Below are positions 26,736 to 34,621 of a stretch of 64,000 bases of DNA, one piece after another (position 1 is the first letter of the stretch; each line of letters opens with the position of its first letter). The notes under the pieces were generated by a model. The model saw only the letters and a list, made by a program, of their open reading frames with translations, was not told the DNA's origin and ran no database searches. The stretch is taken from assembly GCA_964552055.1 (NCBI GenBank), contig CAZKFL010000004.1, forward strand, positions 1 through 64,000, in the 5' to 3' direction. The stretch comes from VGMD01 sp964552055 (GTDB taxonomy: Bacteria; Chlamydiota; Chlamydiia; Chlamydiales; 2-12-FULL-49-11). The position numbers and the translations under genes are program-made.

Positions 26736-27518
26736 ATGGCAATTGTTAGTGGTGGTGTAACTGCATCGAGTGGTAAACAGGTTTATTGGATCGAACCTTT
26801 AGTGAATATCGTAACTGGAGAGCGCGCTCTTGAAAGGGAAGAGTTTGCTGAAGATATAGTCATATTATGTAGACACCGAATCAACAAAGATATGTTCCCA
26901 AGTGATGAGGTAAAAGACGCTGCTCTTTTAGAATTGTACGAGGTTTATGCAGCGCTTAAAGATGAAAGAGAATTGAGTGTGCGAGTTGCATTGTTAGCTA
27001 CAGATTATATGAAGGCTCTAGCTGATTGTTCTGCATGTACATTAAATGCTGAACAAAGAACGTATGTTACTACGACTTCAATACCGAGAGATTTAGATGC
27101 AGGTGTAGCCGGATCATCAAAATTATTGGAAAATGAAACGTTTAGGACTTGGGTTACAAATTATCGATTTGCATGCACAACTCCTGAAATGGTAGTTCCG
27201 CAGATGGATTTATTTTCTGGGATGTCCGATGAAATAAAACTTCCGCTAATAGAAAGGATAAAAGCTACTACTATGAAGTGGTACGTCCAGTATCAATCAA
27301 AAGAAGTTACAAAAGCTGATGCTGAAGTGCTTTTACATAAAATAAAGAGTTTCGTTGAAAATAAACCTGTGGAAGGCGAGCCCCTTGCAAATCCTATAAT
27401 GGAAGAAGCTTTCCAAAGTTATCTAGAGATTGGCAAAGATTTTCCTCTTGATAAAGTTGATGCATATTGGATTGTAAGGATTAATAATTTGCAGATTTGT
27501 GTGAATAATTTAGCTTAG
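26736..27518 (+). CDS. Hypothetical protein
   Basis: 260 residues with a good ribosome site (TTAGGAG, 5 bases before ATG). No family recognised. It is soluble, predominantly helical, with no signal peptide, and the N-terminus is Gly/Ser-rich (MAIVSGGVTASSGKQ). Its sole position in the accessory block between mraY and murD leaves its role open. A strong hairpin follows. Confidence 0.6.
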   Translation: MAIVSGGVTASSGKQVYWIEPLVNIVTGERALEREEFAEDIVILCRHRINKDMFPSDEVKDAALLELYEVYAALKDERELSVRVALLATDYMKALADCSACTLNAEQRTYVTTTSIPRDLDAGVAGSSKLLENETFRTWVTNYRFACTTPEMVVPQMDLFSGMSDEIKLPLIERIKATTMKWYVQYQSKEVTKADAEVLLHKIKSFVENKPVEGEPLANPIMEEAFQSYLEIGKDFPLDKVDAYWIVRINNLQICVNNLA

Positions 27519-27562
27519 ATCAAAAATGGATTGATAATTTGAAAATGATTTCTTCATAGATC

Positions 27563-27605
27563 AATCTTCCAAGTTCCGGCGTCTGGCACCGGAACTTGGA
27601 AGATT
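27563..27605. terminator. Strong bidirectional hairpin
   Basis: Perfect 17-base stem AATCTTCCAAGTTCCGG / CCGGAACTTGGAAGATT with a 9-base loop. It lies between convergent genes (plus gene ending 27518, minus gene ending 27646) and is a likely two-way terminator, although no T-run follows directly. Confidence 0.6.
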
Positions 27606-27645
27606 AACTCAATTATATAAATTTTAAAGGATTGGCTCCGCTAGA

Positions 27646-28005
27646 CTAAATCCATTCGGGGTTTGTTACGGTTTTTTCCGAAGCAGTAGTTCCCGTATTA
27701 ATAACTTCTTTAGGCTCGAAAAGTAAAATATGAGCTTCTTCATTTGCATAGGGCAAGTGTTCTACGCCTTTCGGAATAATTGCAAATTCACCCTCTTTCA
27801 ATTGAATTTCTCCATCTCTCAGCTTGATATTTAATTGCCCTTTTATAACAAGAAAAAACTCATCTTCATTTTCGTGCGAATGCCAGACAAATTCGCCTTT
27901 AGCTTTAAATATTTTTACATAAGAGTTATTGAGCTCCCCCAGAATTTTTGGAGTCCAATAAGCATTAAATAATTGAAATTTATCCTTTAGATTGACTTTG
28001 CTCAT
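27646..28005 (-). CDS. Single-domain cupin protein
   Basis: 119 residues. The cupin motifs are HSHENEDEFFLVIKGQ and PKGVEHLPYANEEA, with all His/Glu metal ligands present. It is divergent from the MerR/TipAS regulator gene with 175 bases between start codons, so it may belong to that regulator's targets. Its substrate is unknown. Confidence 0.82.
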   Translation of the reverse strand: MSKVNLKDKFQLFNAYWTPKILGELNNSYVKIFKAKGEFVWHSHENEDEFFLVIKGQLNIKLRDGEIQLKEGEFAIIPKGVEHLPYANEEAHILLFEPKEVINTGTTASEKTVTNPEWI

Positions 28006-28104
28006 TTTTTTCTCCTATTTCTGCCGAGTATCTCATACCATAGAATTTCTCTGCTATAGAGGCATGAATTTTCATTGATAGAAATTAATTTAAATAAATA
28101 GTTA

Positions 28105-28136
28105 TTGACCCTCACGCATACGTTATTGTGTATATT
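28105..28136 (+). promoter_or_regulatory. Promoter with 20-bp spacer before the MerR-family gene
   Basis: TTGACC (28105-28110) and TATATT (28131-28136) are separated by 20 bp. Over-long 19-20 bp spacers are the hallmark of promoters activated by MerR proteins, which untwist the DNA between the hexamers. It lies 44 bases before the gene's ATG, consistent with autoregulation. Confidence 0.6.
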
Positions 28137-28180
28137 TACGGCATCTTTTAAAATCATGGTGATTTAAGAGATGAGGATCA

Positions 28181-29071
28181 ATGGGATATACAGTAAAAAA
28201 GCTTAGTATGCTTTCAGGTGTGTCGATTCGAACCCTTCATTTTTATGAGGAGGTGGGGATTTTAAAACCTGCCTATTATGGAGAAAATGGGTATCGGTAC
28301 TATGAGGAGAAAGAGCTTTTGCTTTTGCAACAAATTCTTTTTTATAAAGAACTTGGATTTACTATTAAGCAAATTCAAGTAGTACTAGGAAAAAGCGATT
28401 TCGATCAGCTACAAGCTTTAAGGTCACATAAAGTGGCTCTTAGTAAGGAGCATGAGCGCCGGGGAATACTGTTGCAAACCATTGATAATACCATTAAACA
28501 CTTACAAGGAATCTATAAAATGAAAGAAGACGAAATGTATTATGGCTTTATCTCCAAAGAGCAACAGGCCGAATATATGAATTATTTAAAAAATAAAATT
28601 GGTGATGACCATCCTTTTTTTGAAGAATCTGAAAGAAAGATTCAAGCAATGGGTAAAGCCGGCTTAGAGAGAACTCAAAAAGAGGGGGATGTTATCTTTA
28701 GAGAGCTTGCAAACTTGAAAGAAAAGGGCGTCTCATCTGATTCTAAAGAAGTCCAAGTAATTGTGTTAAAACTTTATAACTGGGTTAAACATTTTTGGAC
28801 CCCGGATAAAGAATCGTTTCGAGGACTCGGTAATGGTTATACCGATCTAGCTTGGAAACCTTTCTTTGAAAAATTTGAATTNNNNNNNNNNGGGAATTTA
28901 GCTTCTTTCTTGTACTTTTTGCAAGAAAAACACCCTAAATCGTTCAAAAAAATAGAAATGACTGTCCGTTCTGTCGCGCCTTTCTTTGAAAAATTTGATC
29001 CCCATCATCCAAAACTTGCAAAGTTTCTAGCTGATGGAATGAAGATTTTCGCAGAGAAAAATCTTAAATAA
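28181..29071 (+). CDS. MerR-family regulator with TipAS-like ligand domain (contains assembly gap)
   Basis: 296 codons as given, four of them undetermined. Residues 1-70 are the MerR winged helix (MGYTVKKLSMLSGVSIRTLHFYEEVGIL, NGYRYY) and a dimer helix follows. The rest matches TipAS-type antibiotic-sensing domains (helical, ending DPHHPKLAKFLADGMKIF). Ten N at 28882-28891 fall in the C-terminal domain, and a 20-base sequence (PFFEKF coding) occurs on both sides of the gap, so the stretch between may be misassembled. A promoter with a 20-bp spacer lies upstream. Confidence 0.82.
   Translation: MGYTVKKLSMLSGVSIRTLHFYEEVGILKPAYYGENGYRYYEEKELLLLQQILFYKELGFTIKQIQVVLGKSDFDQLQALRSHKVALSKEHERRGILLQTIDNTIKHLQGIYKMKEDEMYYGFISKEQQAEYMNYLKNKIGDDHPFFEESERKIQAMGKAGLERTQKEGDVIFRELANLKEKGVSSDSKEVQVIVLKLYNWVKHFWTPDKESFRGLGNGYTDLAWKPFFEKFEXXXXGNLASFLYFLQEKHPKSFKKIEMTVRSVAPFFEKFDPHHPKLAKFLADGMKIFAEKNLK
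28882..28891. other. Assembly gap (10 N)
   Basis: Ten undetermined bases. The sequence CCTTTCTTTGAAAAATTTGA occurs just before the gap (28859-28878) and again at 28979-28998, so the true joint may be shorter than shown. Confidence 0.99.
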
Positions 29072-29125
29072 TTTTTATGTTGGGTCAGAGTGAAAACATT
29101 TTGGCCCTATTTGCTGTTATGCTGC

Positions 29126-30262
29126 TCAATGTCGGATAAAATGAGTTATTACAAAGTTTTGCAGTTTATGTGTCTCTTGTAAATCTCCTGTATAGGGAAT
29201 ATCGGGGTGGTAAGGAACGTTGTGTCCACGAGGTCGATTTCTATACACTTTGATGGGGTAGCCTAAAAATCCTTTGTTGCTAGGAAGAGCGACTCGTCTT
29301 AATTCCATATATACGCTATCTGCATTTGTCGTTTCGCCTAAAAAGCTTATATTTGCATTCAATGCTTTAAGAGAGTCAATGAAGTCTAGACAGGCGCTTC
29401 CACACTTTCTGTCGATGATTACAATTAAGGGGCCATTAAATAATTTTGGAGCGCTTGAAGCGCTTTGTGGGGGTGGGGAGCCTGTATCGCTGTAAAAACT
29501 TTCTCCCTTTGAATAGGCTGTAAGCATTCCCTCATAAGTAATTTCCATTTGTTTAATCATAGGATGCGTCTCACCAAATTCACCTTTCAATTGCTCAACA
29601 AGACCTTTTGCATGCTCTATATTTTCAGGGCTTGCTCGCCACTCCGTATAGACAGCTTGATTTGCTTTAAATAACGCCTCATTAACGTGCTCTACACCAA
29701 AAAGCGACTTTAAAAGCTCATCGCCCCATGTAGAGTCGCCACCACCATTTCCTCGTATGTCGATTACAACCTTTTGGCTCCTAAGAGATGGTAAGGCCGT
29801 TATCAACTCATTAAGCTTGGCAATCTCTTCTTGCTTGGGTTCAAATGTGTGTAAATGGATCCAAGCGGTCCCATTTATTAATTTCTCAATACCAAATCGT
29901 GGCATGATTCGCACTGTTGCGGGCGAATTTTGATTCGTTGATTTATAAAAAACACCGAGGTGGGAGTCATGAAAACTTTCACCAAATTCTTCAATAATTT
30001 TAGCTTTTTCTTCATCGGTTCCAGCATTAGAAAGCTTTTCCAGTGCGCTCGCAAAATTTTTTTCCAATTGCTGGGAAAAATCAGGGTCCAATTGATTATG
30101 CATGCCTGGATGGTTCTCTATGAGTGTCTTTCGAACAAATAGGAGATCTTTAGTAAATGACTCTTCACGATTTATAATAATAAAATTTTTACTAATACTA
30201 TTCGAAGGTTTCTGAAAAGTACGCACTTCTTCATATAGGGCAGGTTGGTAATTATCTATCAT
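29126..30262 (-). CDS. S41-family (C-terminal-processing type) serine peptidase
   Basis: 378 residues. Readable S41 features are VVIDIRGNGGGDSTW near 165-178, the catalytic Ser289 in KCGSACLDF, and GETTNADS downstream. A helical N-terminal region with ENHPGMH and FHDSHLG (98-103) is typical of the interphotoreceptor-type S41 branch. The chlamydial secreted protease CPAF belongs to the same family, but this protein lacks a visible signal peptide. The Ser-Lys/Glu catalytic set cannot be completed by eye. Confidence 0.82.
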   Translation of the reverse strand: MIDNYQPALYEEVRTFQKPSNSISKNFIIINREESFTKDLLFVRKTLIENHPGMHNQLDPDFSQQLEKNFASALEKLSNAGTDEEKAKIIEEFGESFHDSHLGVFYKSTNQNSPATVRIMPRFGIEKLINGTAWIHLHTFEPKQEEIAKLNELITALPSLRSQKVVIDIRGNGGGDSTWGDELLKSLFGVEHVNEALFKANQAVYTEWRASPENIEHAKGLVEQLKGEFGETHPMIKQMEITYEGMLTAYSKGESFYSDTGSPPPQSASSAPKLFNGPLIVIIDRKCGSACLDFIDSLKALNANISFLGETTNADSVYMELRRVALPSNKGFLGYPIKVYRNRPRGHNVPYHPDIPYTGDLQETHKLQNFVITHFIRH

Positions 30263-30360
30263 ATAAAATATTTTACTATGTATTGAAACTATAATTATTT
30301 TAACACATAATTACATTTTAAACTAGTCCGCTGACAGATATTTTGGCTCTTTCTATCTGC

Positions 30361-30420
30361 GCCTGGCCAAGAGAGATGTTCTGACAGTCGCTGCAGGCGG
30401 CGGGTCATCCTTTCGTTTAT
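30361..30420. repeat. 60-bp repeat, copy 1 (gene-fragment-like)
   Basis: It matches 32091-32150 with a handful of mismatches. On the minus strand it would encode KRKDDPPPAATVRTSLLARR, the same as the C-terminus of the protein at 32071-32463, but here it lies outside any credible gene, just after the stop codon of the cysteine-protease-like gene. Confidence 0.75.
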
Positions 30421-30427
30421 GAGGATA

Positions 30428-31390
30428 TTATAGGCGGGACTTTGGTTTTGGTTGTAGTGTCGGATGAGCATGTACACCGTAAGCTTCGGGAGTCTCATGT
30501 AGCTGTCCTTCCGCATTAATGCCTGTTTTAATAATAAATGGGGAGGTTATTGCGGCTGTAAAGGTTTTGTATGATTCAACATATATGCGTTTTCCTGTGA
30601 CTGGGCAGCTGCTATCATTGGGATCGTTATAGTAGATATTTTCGCAATCGCCTAGTTTTTCGGCTCCGATTAGTATGATCACATGTCTTTCGTTATATTC
30701 ATCGCATTTGGACCATTCAGGAAAATAGTAAATTGCCCGTGCAGCAATTTTGCGAGTAGAGCAACTTGCACTTGATGAGTAGGATGAGATTCCTAAATTG
30801 CCAGCTACGGCCATAGGTCCATAATTTTTTAAAATTTGAATAAGGTTCTTAATTGGTTGATCAGGAGTCCATTTTGATGGTTGTAATTGGTATTTCATCA
30901 TCATTGTATGGATCACAAAATTCTGAAGAAGGAATCTTTTAACTTTTAGGGGTAGGTCATCCCAAAGTTTTAGCTCAAATTTTATCAGCATTGTTTGTGT
31001 CATTTGAGAAAGGCTATTCCAATCTTTAGCACGACCGCTTGCGCTAATAAACATATCAATCGGATTAATACCAAATGCAGTTAAGAGGGCTCTATCACAA
31101 TGGCTTATATCAGCTAAAAACTCATCTGGAATCTTGTTAGAATAGGGATGACGTACAGCGCAAGCGGTTACTTGTTTACGCCATAAAGAAATTGCTTTTT
31201 CAATGGTTCTAGATTCGCTATCAGAAGCGCCATGAAAAGGGCCAATACGTACTCTTAATGGCAAAAAACCATAATAGGAACATGTAGGACCTTTTTGTCT
31301 GGATTGAGTGACACGAAAACGGTCGTCCTCTACCCCATATCCTTTAAAAGATTCTCGTCGGTCAGGTTTGCCCGGCGGTAATTCCCACAA
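30428..31390 (-). CDS. Papain-like cysteine protease candidate
   Basis: 320 residues from a TTG. A possible triad is Gln32/Cys37 in RQKGPTCSYYGFL, His236 in ERHVIILIG and Asn255/Asp256 in IYYNDPND. This Q-x4-C...H...N/D layout is typical of C39-like and other papain-fold enzymes, including bacterial effector proteases and deubiquitinases. The start is poor: no ribosome site, and coding-like sequence (AIIERLTNTSDAI) continues upstream to a TAA near 31437 without a start codon, so the 5' end may be damaged. The specific family is not recognised. Confidence 0.55.
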   Translation of the reverse strand: MWELPPGKPDRRESFKGYGVEDDRFRVTQSRQKGPTCSYYGFLPLRVRIGPFHGASDSESRTIEKAISLWRKQVTACAVRHPYSNKIPDEFLADISHCDRALLTAFGINPIDMFISASGRAKDWNSLSQMTQTMLIKFELKLWDDLPLKVKRFLLQNFVIHTMMMKYQLQPSKWTPDQPIKNLIQILKNYGPMAVAGNLGISSYSSSASCSTRKIAARAIYYFPEWSKCDEYNERHVIILIGAEKLGDCENIYYNDPNDSSCPVTGKRIYVESYKTFTAAITSPFIIKTGINAEGQLHETPEAYGVHAHPTLQPKPKSRL

Positions 31391-31633
31391 GATTGCATCG
31401 GATGTATTGGTAAGCCTTTCGATGATTGCTACCTTTTAAGTAAATTAAAGTTACGTAAGATAGTATTATATTGTGTTTTTTATAAAACGCAAACGGTAAA
31501 TAAGATATGGGATTTATTTGAAATAATTAAGAATTTCTCTATCTATTCTCCACTAGGAAGAGATTAGCATTTTTCCAAATCCTTGCGGATTTTTTGGTTT
31601 TTGAGAGATTTATAATTTATGCTAGTCTATTAA

Positions 31634-32056
31634 TTAATGACCGCGATGCTTTTCTTTCTTTTTGTCTTGCTTCAAGGCGAATTGCTCGTCTTTACGAGCT
31701 TGTTTTTCATCGCTGCTAACACTTTTGCGTTCTTTCTTTTTTTTCTCAATCTCTTCTCTCATATAGTCTTGCGCAAAGGTCGAAGGCTGTGCTGTTTCCC
31801 TCATCTTTTCCATTTCTCGGCGAACCTCTCTTTGTACTCTTTTTCGATTCATGCGTTGAATTTGAATAGTGATTTCTTTAGTCTCTCCAAATTTTAATTC
31901 ATGCCAATGGTTAAGAATAAACTCATGAACTTCCGGATCTGCAGGTTCCCCACCAAAAATATGCCTTGCAACAGCATAACCTTCCTTATCTGTTCTCTCA
32001 AAAATTCCGATCCAAAATCGCCTTTCAAAAAAAATTGTTGCCTTGACTGTGACCAT
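31634..32056 (-). CDS. YjdF-family (DUF2992) protein
   Basis: 140 residues. The N-terminal half matches the family (TVKATIFFERRFWIGIFERTD, GEPADPEVHEFILNHW), and the C-terminal half is a very charged Lys/Glu/Arg helix. In Bacillus the relative is controlled by an azaaromatic-sensing riboswitch; the 14-base spacing from the upstream gene leaves no room for one here. The function is unknown. Confidence 0.8.
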   Translation of the reverse strand: MVTVKATIFFERRFWIGIFERTDKEGYAVARHIFGGEPADPEVHEFILNHWHELKFGETKEITIQIQRMNRKRVQREVRREMEKMRETAQPSTFAQDYMREEIEKKKKERKSVSSDEKQARKDEQFALKQDKKKEKHRGH

Positions 32057-32070
32057 ATAACCTTAAAACA

Positions 32071-32463
32071 TTAACGAGAAAACCATGACCGTCTGGCTAA
32101 GAGAGGCGTTCTGACAGTCGCTGTAGGCGGCGGGTCATCCTTCCGTTTATACTGCATGTAATGCGTATATATTGGGAGCATTCTTTGATTAACCACAACT
32201 GTTAAAGCTTCATCTCTAGGATAATAGGTGCCTGATAGATTATGTATTTCAGAAATCTTTGCTTTATCAAGCTTTTCTGAAAACTCTAGATATATTTCAC
32301 TTACCTTAGATTCCAATGCAGTATCTTGGAGCAAATTAGTCAAAAGAAACTTGATGCTTATGTCCCAAGGAAATTGTAGAGAACGTCCAATAGAAATTTC
32401 AGGAGGTTTATAAAGGCGACCTTCTAACGTTACCGCCCCAACTGGATCAAATGACATAGACAT
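32071..32463 (-). CDS. Hypothetical protein with duplicated C-terminal segment
   Basis: 130 residues, no family recognised. The sequence is predominantly beta/mixed without a signal peptide. Its last 20 or so residues (KRKDDPPPTATVRTPLLARR) are encoded by a 60-bp segment found again at 30361-30420. It is followed 14 bases later by the YjdF gene on the same strand. Confidence 0.55.
   Translation of the reverse strand: MSMSFDPVGAVTLEGRLYKPPEISIGRSLQFPWDISIKFLLTNLLQDTALESKVSEIYLEFSEKLDKAKISEIHNLSGTYYPRDEALTVVVNQRMLPIYTHYMQYKRKDDPPPTATVRTPLLARRSWFSR
32091..32150. repeat. 60-bp repeat, copy 2 (in coding frame)
   Basis: This copy forms the C-terminal codons of the gene at 32071-32463; the partner copy at 30361-30420 is noncoding. 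It could be a palindrome-poor dispersed element or the trace of a lost paralogue. Confidence 0.7.
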
Positions 32464-32663
32464 ACCTTAGACTATACAAAATAGACCTAAAAAGAGCAAG
32501 ATTCATTCCTTCATTCCTTAAGTAAAATAAAATCTAAGAGTTGCGCTCAATATGTATGGTAATTATTTGAGAAAAAAAATAGTGCGTAAAGTCAATTGAA
32601 CTGCTATTATTACAGTCGATAATATTATTAACTTTAATAGACAATAAAATTGAAGGGATATTT

Positions 32664-33425
32664 ATGACTTCACTACCATCTCCAATAGAGCACCTACCTA
32701 ATCTTCTTAGAAATTCGATTTTTGGATTTTTACCCCCAGAAGATATTGTTCGAAGTAGGCGCGTTTGTAAAAAATTCGAAGCGACATCACTTGATCTTCG
32801 AGTATGGAGTGTCAAGGGTTTCAGTGCAGTGCCCAAAATTCGTGTTATAGATTCAAGTGCATGGCTCCCTTTTGGATTTGAAATAGAAGATACCTCTCCT
32901 CTGGATTGCGCTAGCTTATTTAGTATGGCTCGTTCTTGGGCTTTAGTAAAGGATGTTGGATTTACAGTAATGAAAATTCCAAAAGGTCTTACCATAAATT
33001 TCTTAAAAGAGGCCCTAGGTCCGGATAGCTTTACTGACCCGAGAGTTGTGGCAGTTCTTGAGACGGAAGCAGTTTCAGAAACTTATCAAATGGTTATTAC
33101 AAATGCGAACCTTATAAATAGCACGCGCAAAACAATGAAGGATCTTCGAACCGCAGTTAACGCAAGAGGGAGCGAAATACCTAGTGCTATCGAGCTGCTG
33201 TCATTGATGCTTTTGACAAAAAGTGTGTTTGGAAAACATCCATATTCTCGAGATGATTATCCAAAATATTCTTGTGAACATTACACACGGTGCCGGGACG
33301 CTGTACCTTGGGAAGGTTATTCAATCTATCTTTCTGGTTATAGTTCAATAACAGGGACTCTTGCTGAGCGTATTAGAGACTGCGAAGGATATACCATTGG
33401 AATTGGCGCTGTGCGCCGTCTTTAA
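32664..33425 (+). CDS. F-box protein, probable host-directed effector
   Basis: 253 residues with GAAGGGA upstream of ATG. Residues 5-50 form a textbook F-box: LPNLLRNSIFGFLPPEDIVRSRRVCKKF then DLRVWS. F-boxes bind Skp1 of eukaryotic SCF ubiquitin ligases, so a bacterial one is expected to act in the host cell; expanded F-box families are known in amoeba-infecting chlamydiae and Legionella. The C-terminal 200 residues, which would choose the substrate, are not recognised. It lies in the accessory block before DUF1016/murD. Confidence 0.82.
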   Translation: MTSLPSPIEHLPNLLRNSIFGFLPPEDIVRSRRVCKKFEATSLDLRVWSVKGFSAVPKIRVIDSSAWLPFGFEIEDTSPLDCASLFSMARSWALVKDVGFTVMKIPKGLTINFLKEALGPDSFTDPRVVAVLETEAVSETYQMVITNANLINSTRKTMKDLRTAVNARGSEIPSAIELLSLMLLTKSVFGKHPYSRDDYPKYSCEHYTRCRDAVPWEGYSIYLSGYSSITGTLAERIRDCEGYTIGIGAVRRL

Positions 33426-33550
33426 TACGATCGTTCTCAGTAGGTAGATAAGAGAGTATTCATTATAAGCCCTGCGGCGTTTTTAGTAAATTCTTGACTA
33501 ACTAGTCTTCTAAAAGATAAAATTTAATCTATTTAATTTTTTGAGAACAT

Positions 33551-34621
33551 ATGTTTGATCTAGAAAATAAAAAATCAGATGTTGATGGAAAGGATCACGA
33601 TTTTCTTCCTAATAAAGAATATGTTACTTTGGTTGCTGATCTTAAAAAGAGGGTTCAAGAATCTCAGGTAAAAGCATTTGTGTCTGTCAATAAGGAGCTT
33701 ATTAAGCTTTATTGGGAAATTGGTAAAGCCATTATTGAAAAGCAAAAAGAGTCTAGTTGGGGCTCTAAATTTGTAGATAGACTTGCTAAAGATTTAAGAT
33801 CGATGTTTCCTGAAATGCAAGGGTTTTCTCTAAGAAATGTACGGTATATGGTTAAGTTTGCGAGAGAATATCCAGAATTTTCAATTGTGCAGCAGGTTGC
33901 TGCACAATTGCCATGGGGACATAACATGCTTATCTTAGATAAATTGGGCGAGATTGAGGCGCGAGTTTGGTATGGTGAAAAAACATTAGAAAATGGATGG
34001 AGTCGTAGTGTGCTTTCCCATTGGATTGATAGTAATTTATACGAGCGGCAAGGGAAAGGGATTTCAAATTTTAAAGATACTCTTATTGCGCCTCAATCTG
34101 ATTTGGCTAGGGAGATGCTAAAGGATCCATTTTGCTTTGATTTTGTTGCTCTCAGGAAGGACTTTGATGAAAGGGAGTTGGAAAATGGGCTTCTAGATCA
34201 TATTCAGAAATTTTTATTGGAACTAGGTGCAGGATTTGCCTTTGTTGGCAGGCAGGTTCATCTTGAAATTGGCGGGCAAGATTTTTATGTGGATTTGCTT
34301 TTTTATCATTTGAAGCTGAGGTGTTATATTGTAATAGAGTTGAAAGCGACAGAATTTAACCCAGAGTATTCAGGTAAGGTAAACTTCTATCTAACGGCTG
34401 TGGACAAATTACTTAAGGCGCCAGATGATAAGCCAACAATTGGGATGATTTTATGTAAGACAAAAAATAAAATTGTTGCGGAATATGCTCTTCAAGATAT
34501 TCGAAAACCGATCGGCATTTCTGAATATGAAACAAAAATCATAGAGTCGCTTCCAGATAACTTAAAAAGTTCGTTACCAACTATTGAAGAAATTGAAGAG
34601 GAACTCTGCCAGAGATTATGA
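33551..34621 (+). CDS. DUF1016 (YhcG-type) PD-(D/E)XK nuclease-family protein
   Basis: 356 residues, the usual length. The N-terminal DUF1016 domain (VNKELIKLYWEIGKAI...FSLRNVRYMVKFA...LPWGHNMLIL) is followed by a nuclease-like domain, FYVDLLFYHLKLRCYIVIELKATEF, with the D...ExK residues. Relatives are often linked to restriction or recombination systems. Its stop overlaps the murD start in ATGA, so it is translationally coupled to a peptidoglycan gene, which is unusual for a mobile-type gene. Confidence 0.9.
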   Translation: MFDLENKKSDVDGKDHDFLPNKEYVTLVADLKKRVQESQVKAFVSVNKELIKLYWEIGKAIIEKQKESSWGSKFVDRLAKDLRSMFPEMQGFSLRNVRYMVKFAREYPEFSIVQQVAAQLPWGHNMLILDKLGEIEARVWYGEKTLENGWSRSVLSHWIDSNLYERQGKGISNFKDTLIAPQSDLAREMLKDPFCFDFVALRKDFDERELENGLLDHIQKFLLELGAGFAFVGRQVHLEIGGQDFYVDLLFYHLKLRCYIVIELKATEFNPEYSGKVNFYLTAVDKLLKAPDDKPTIGMILCKTKNKIVAEYALQDIRKPIGISEYETKIIESLPDNLKSSLPTIEEIEEELCQRL

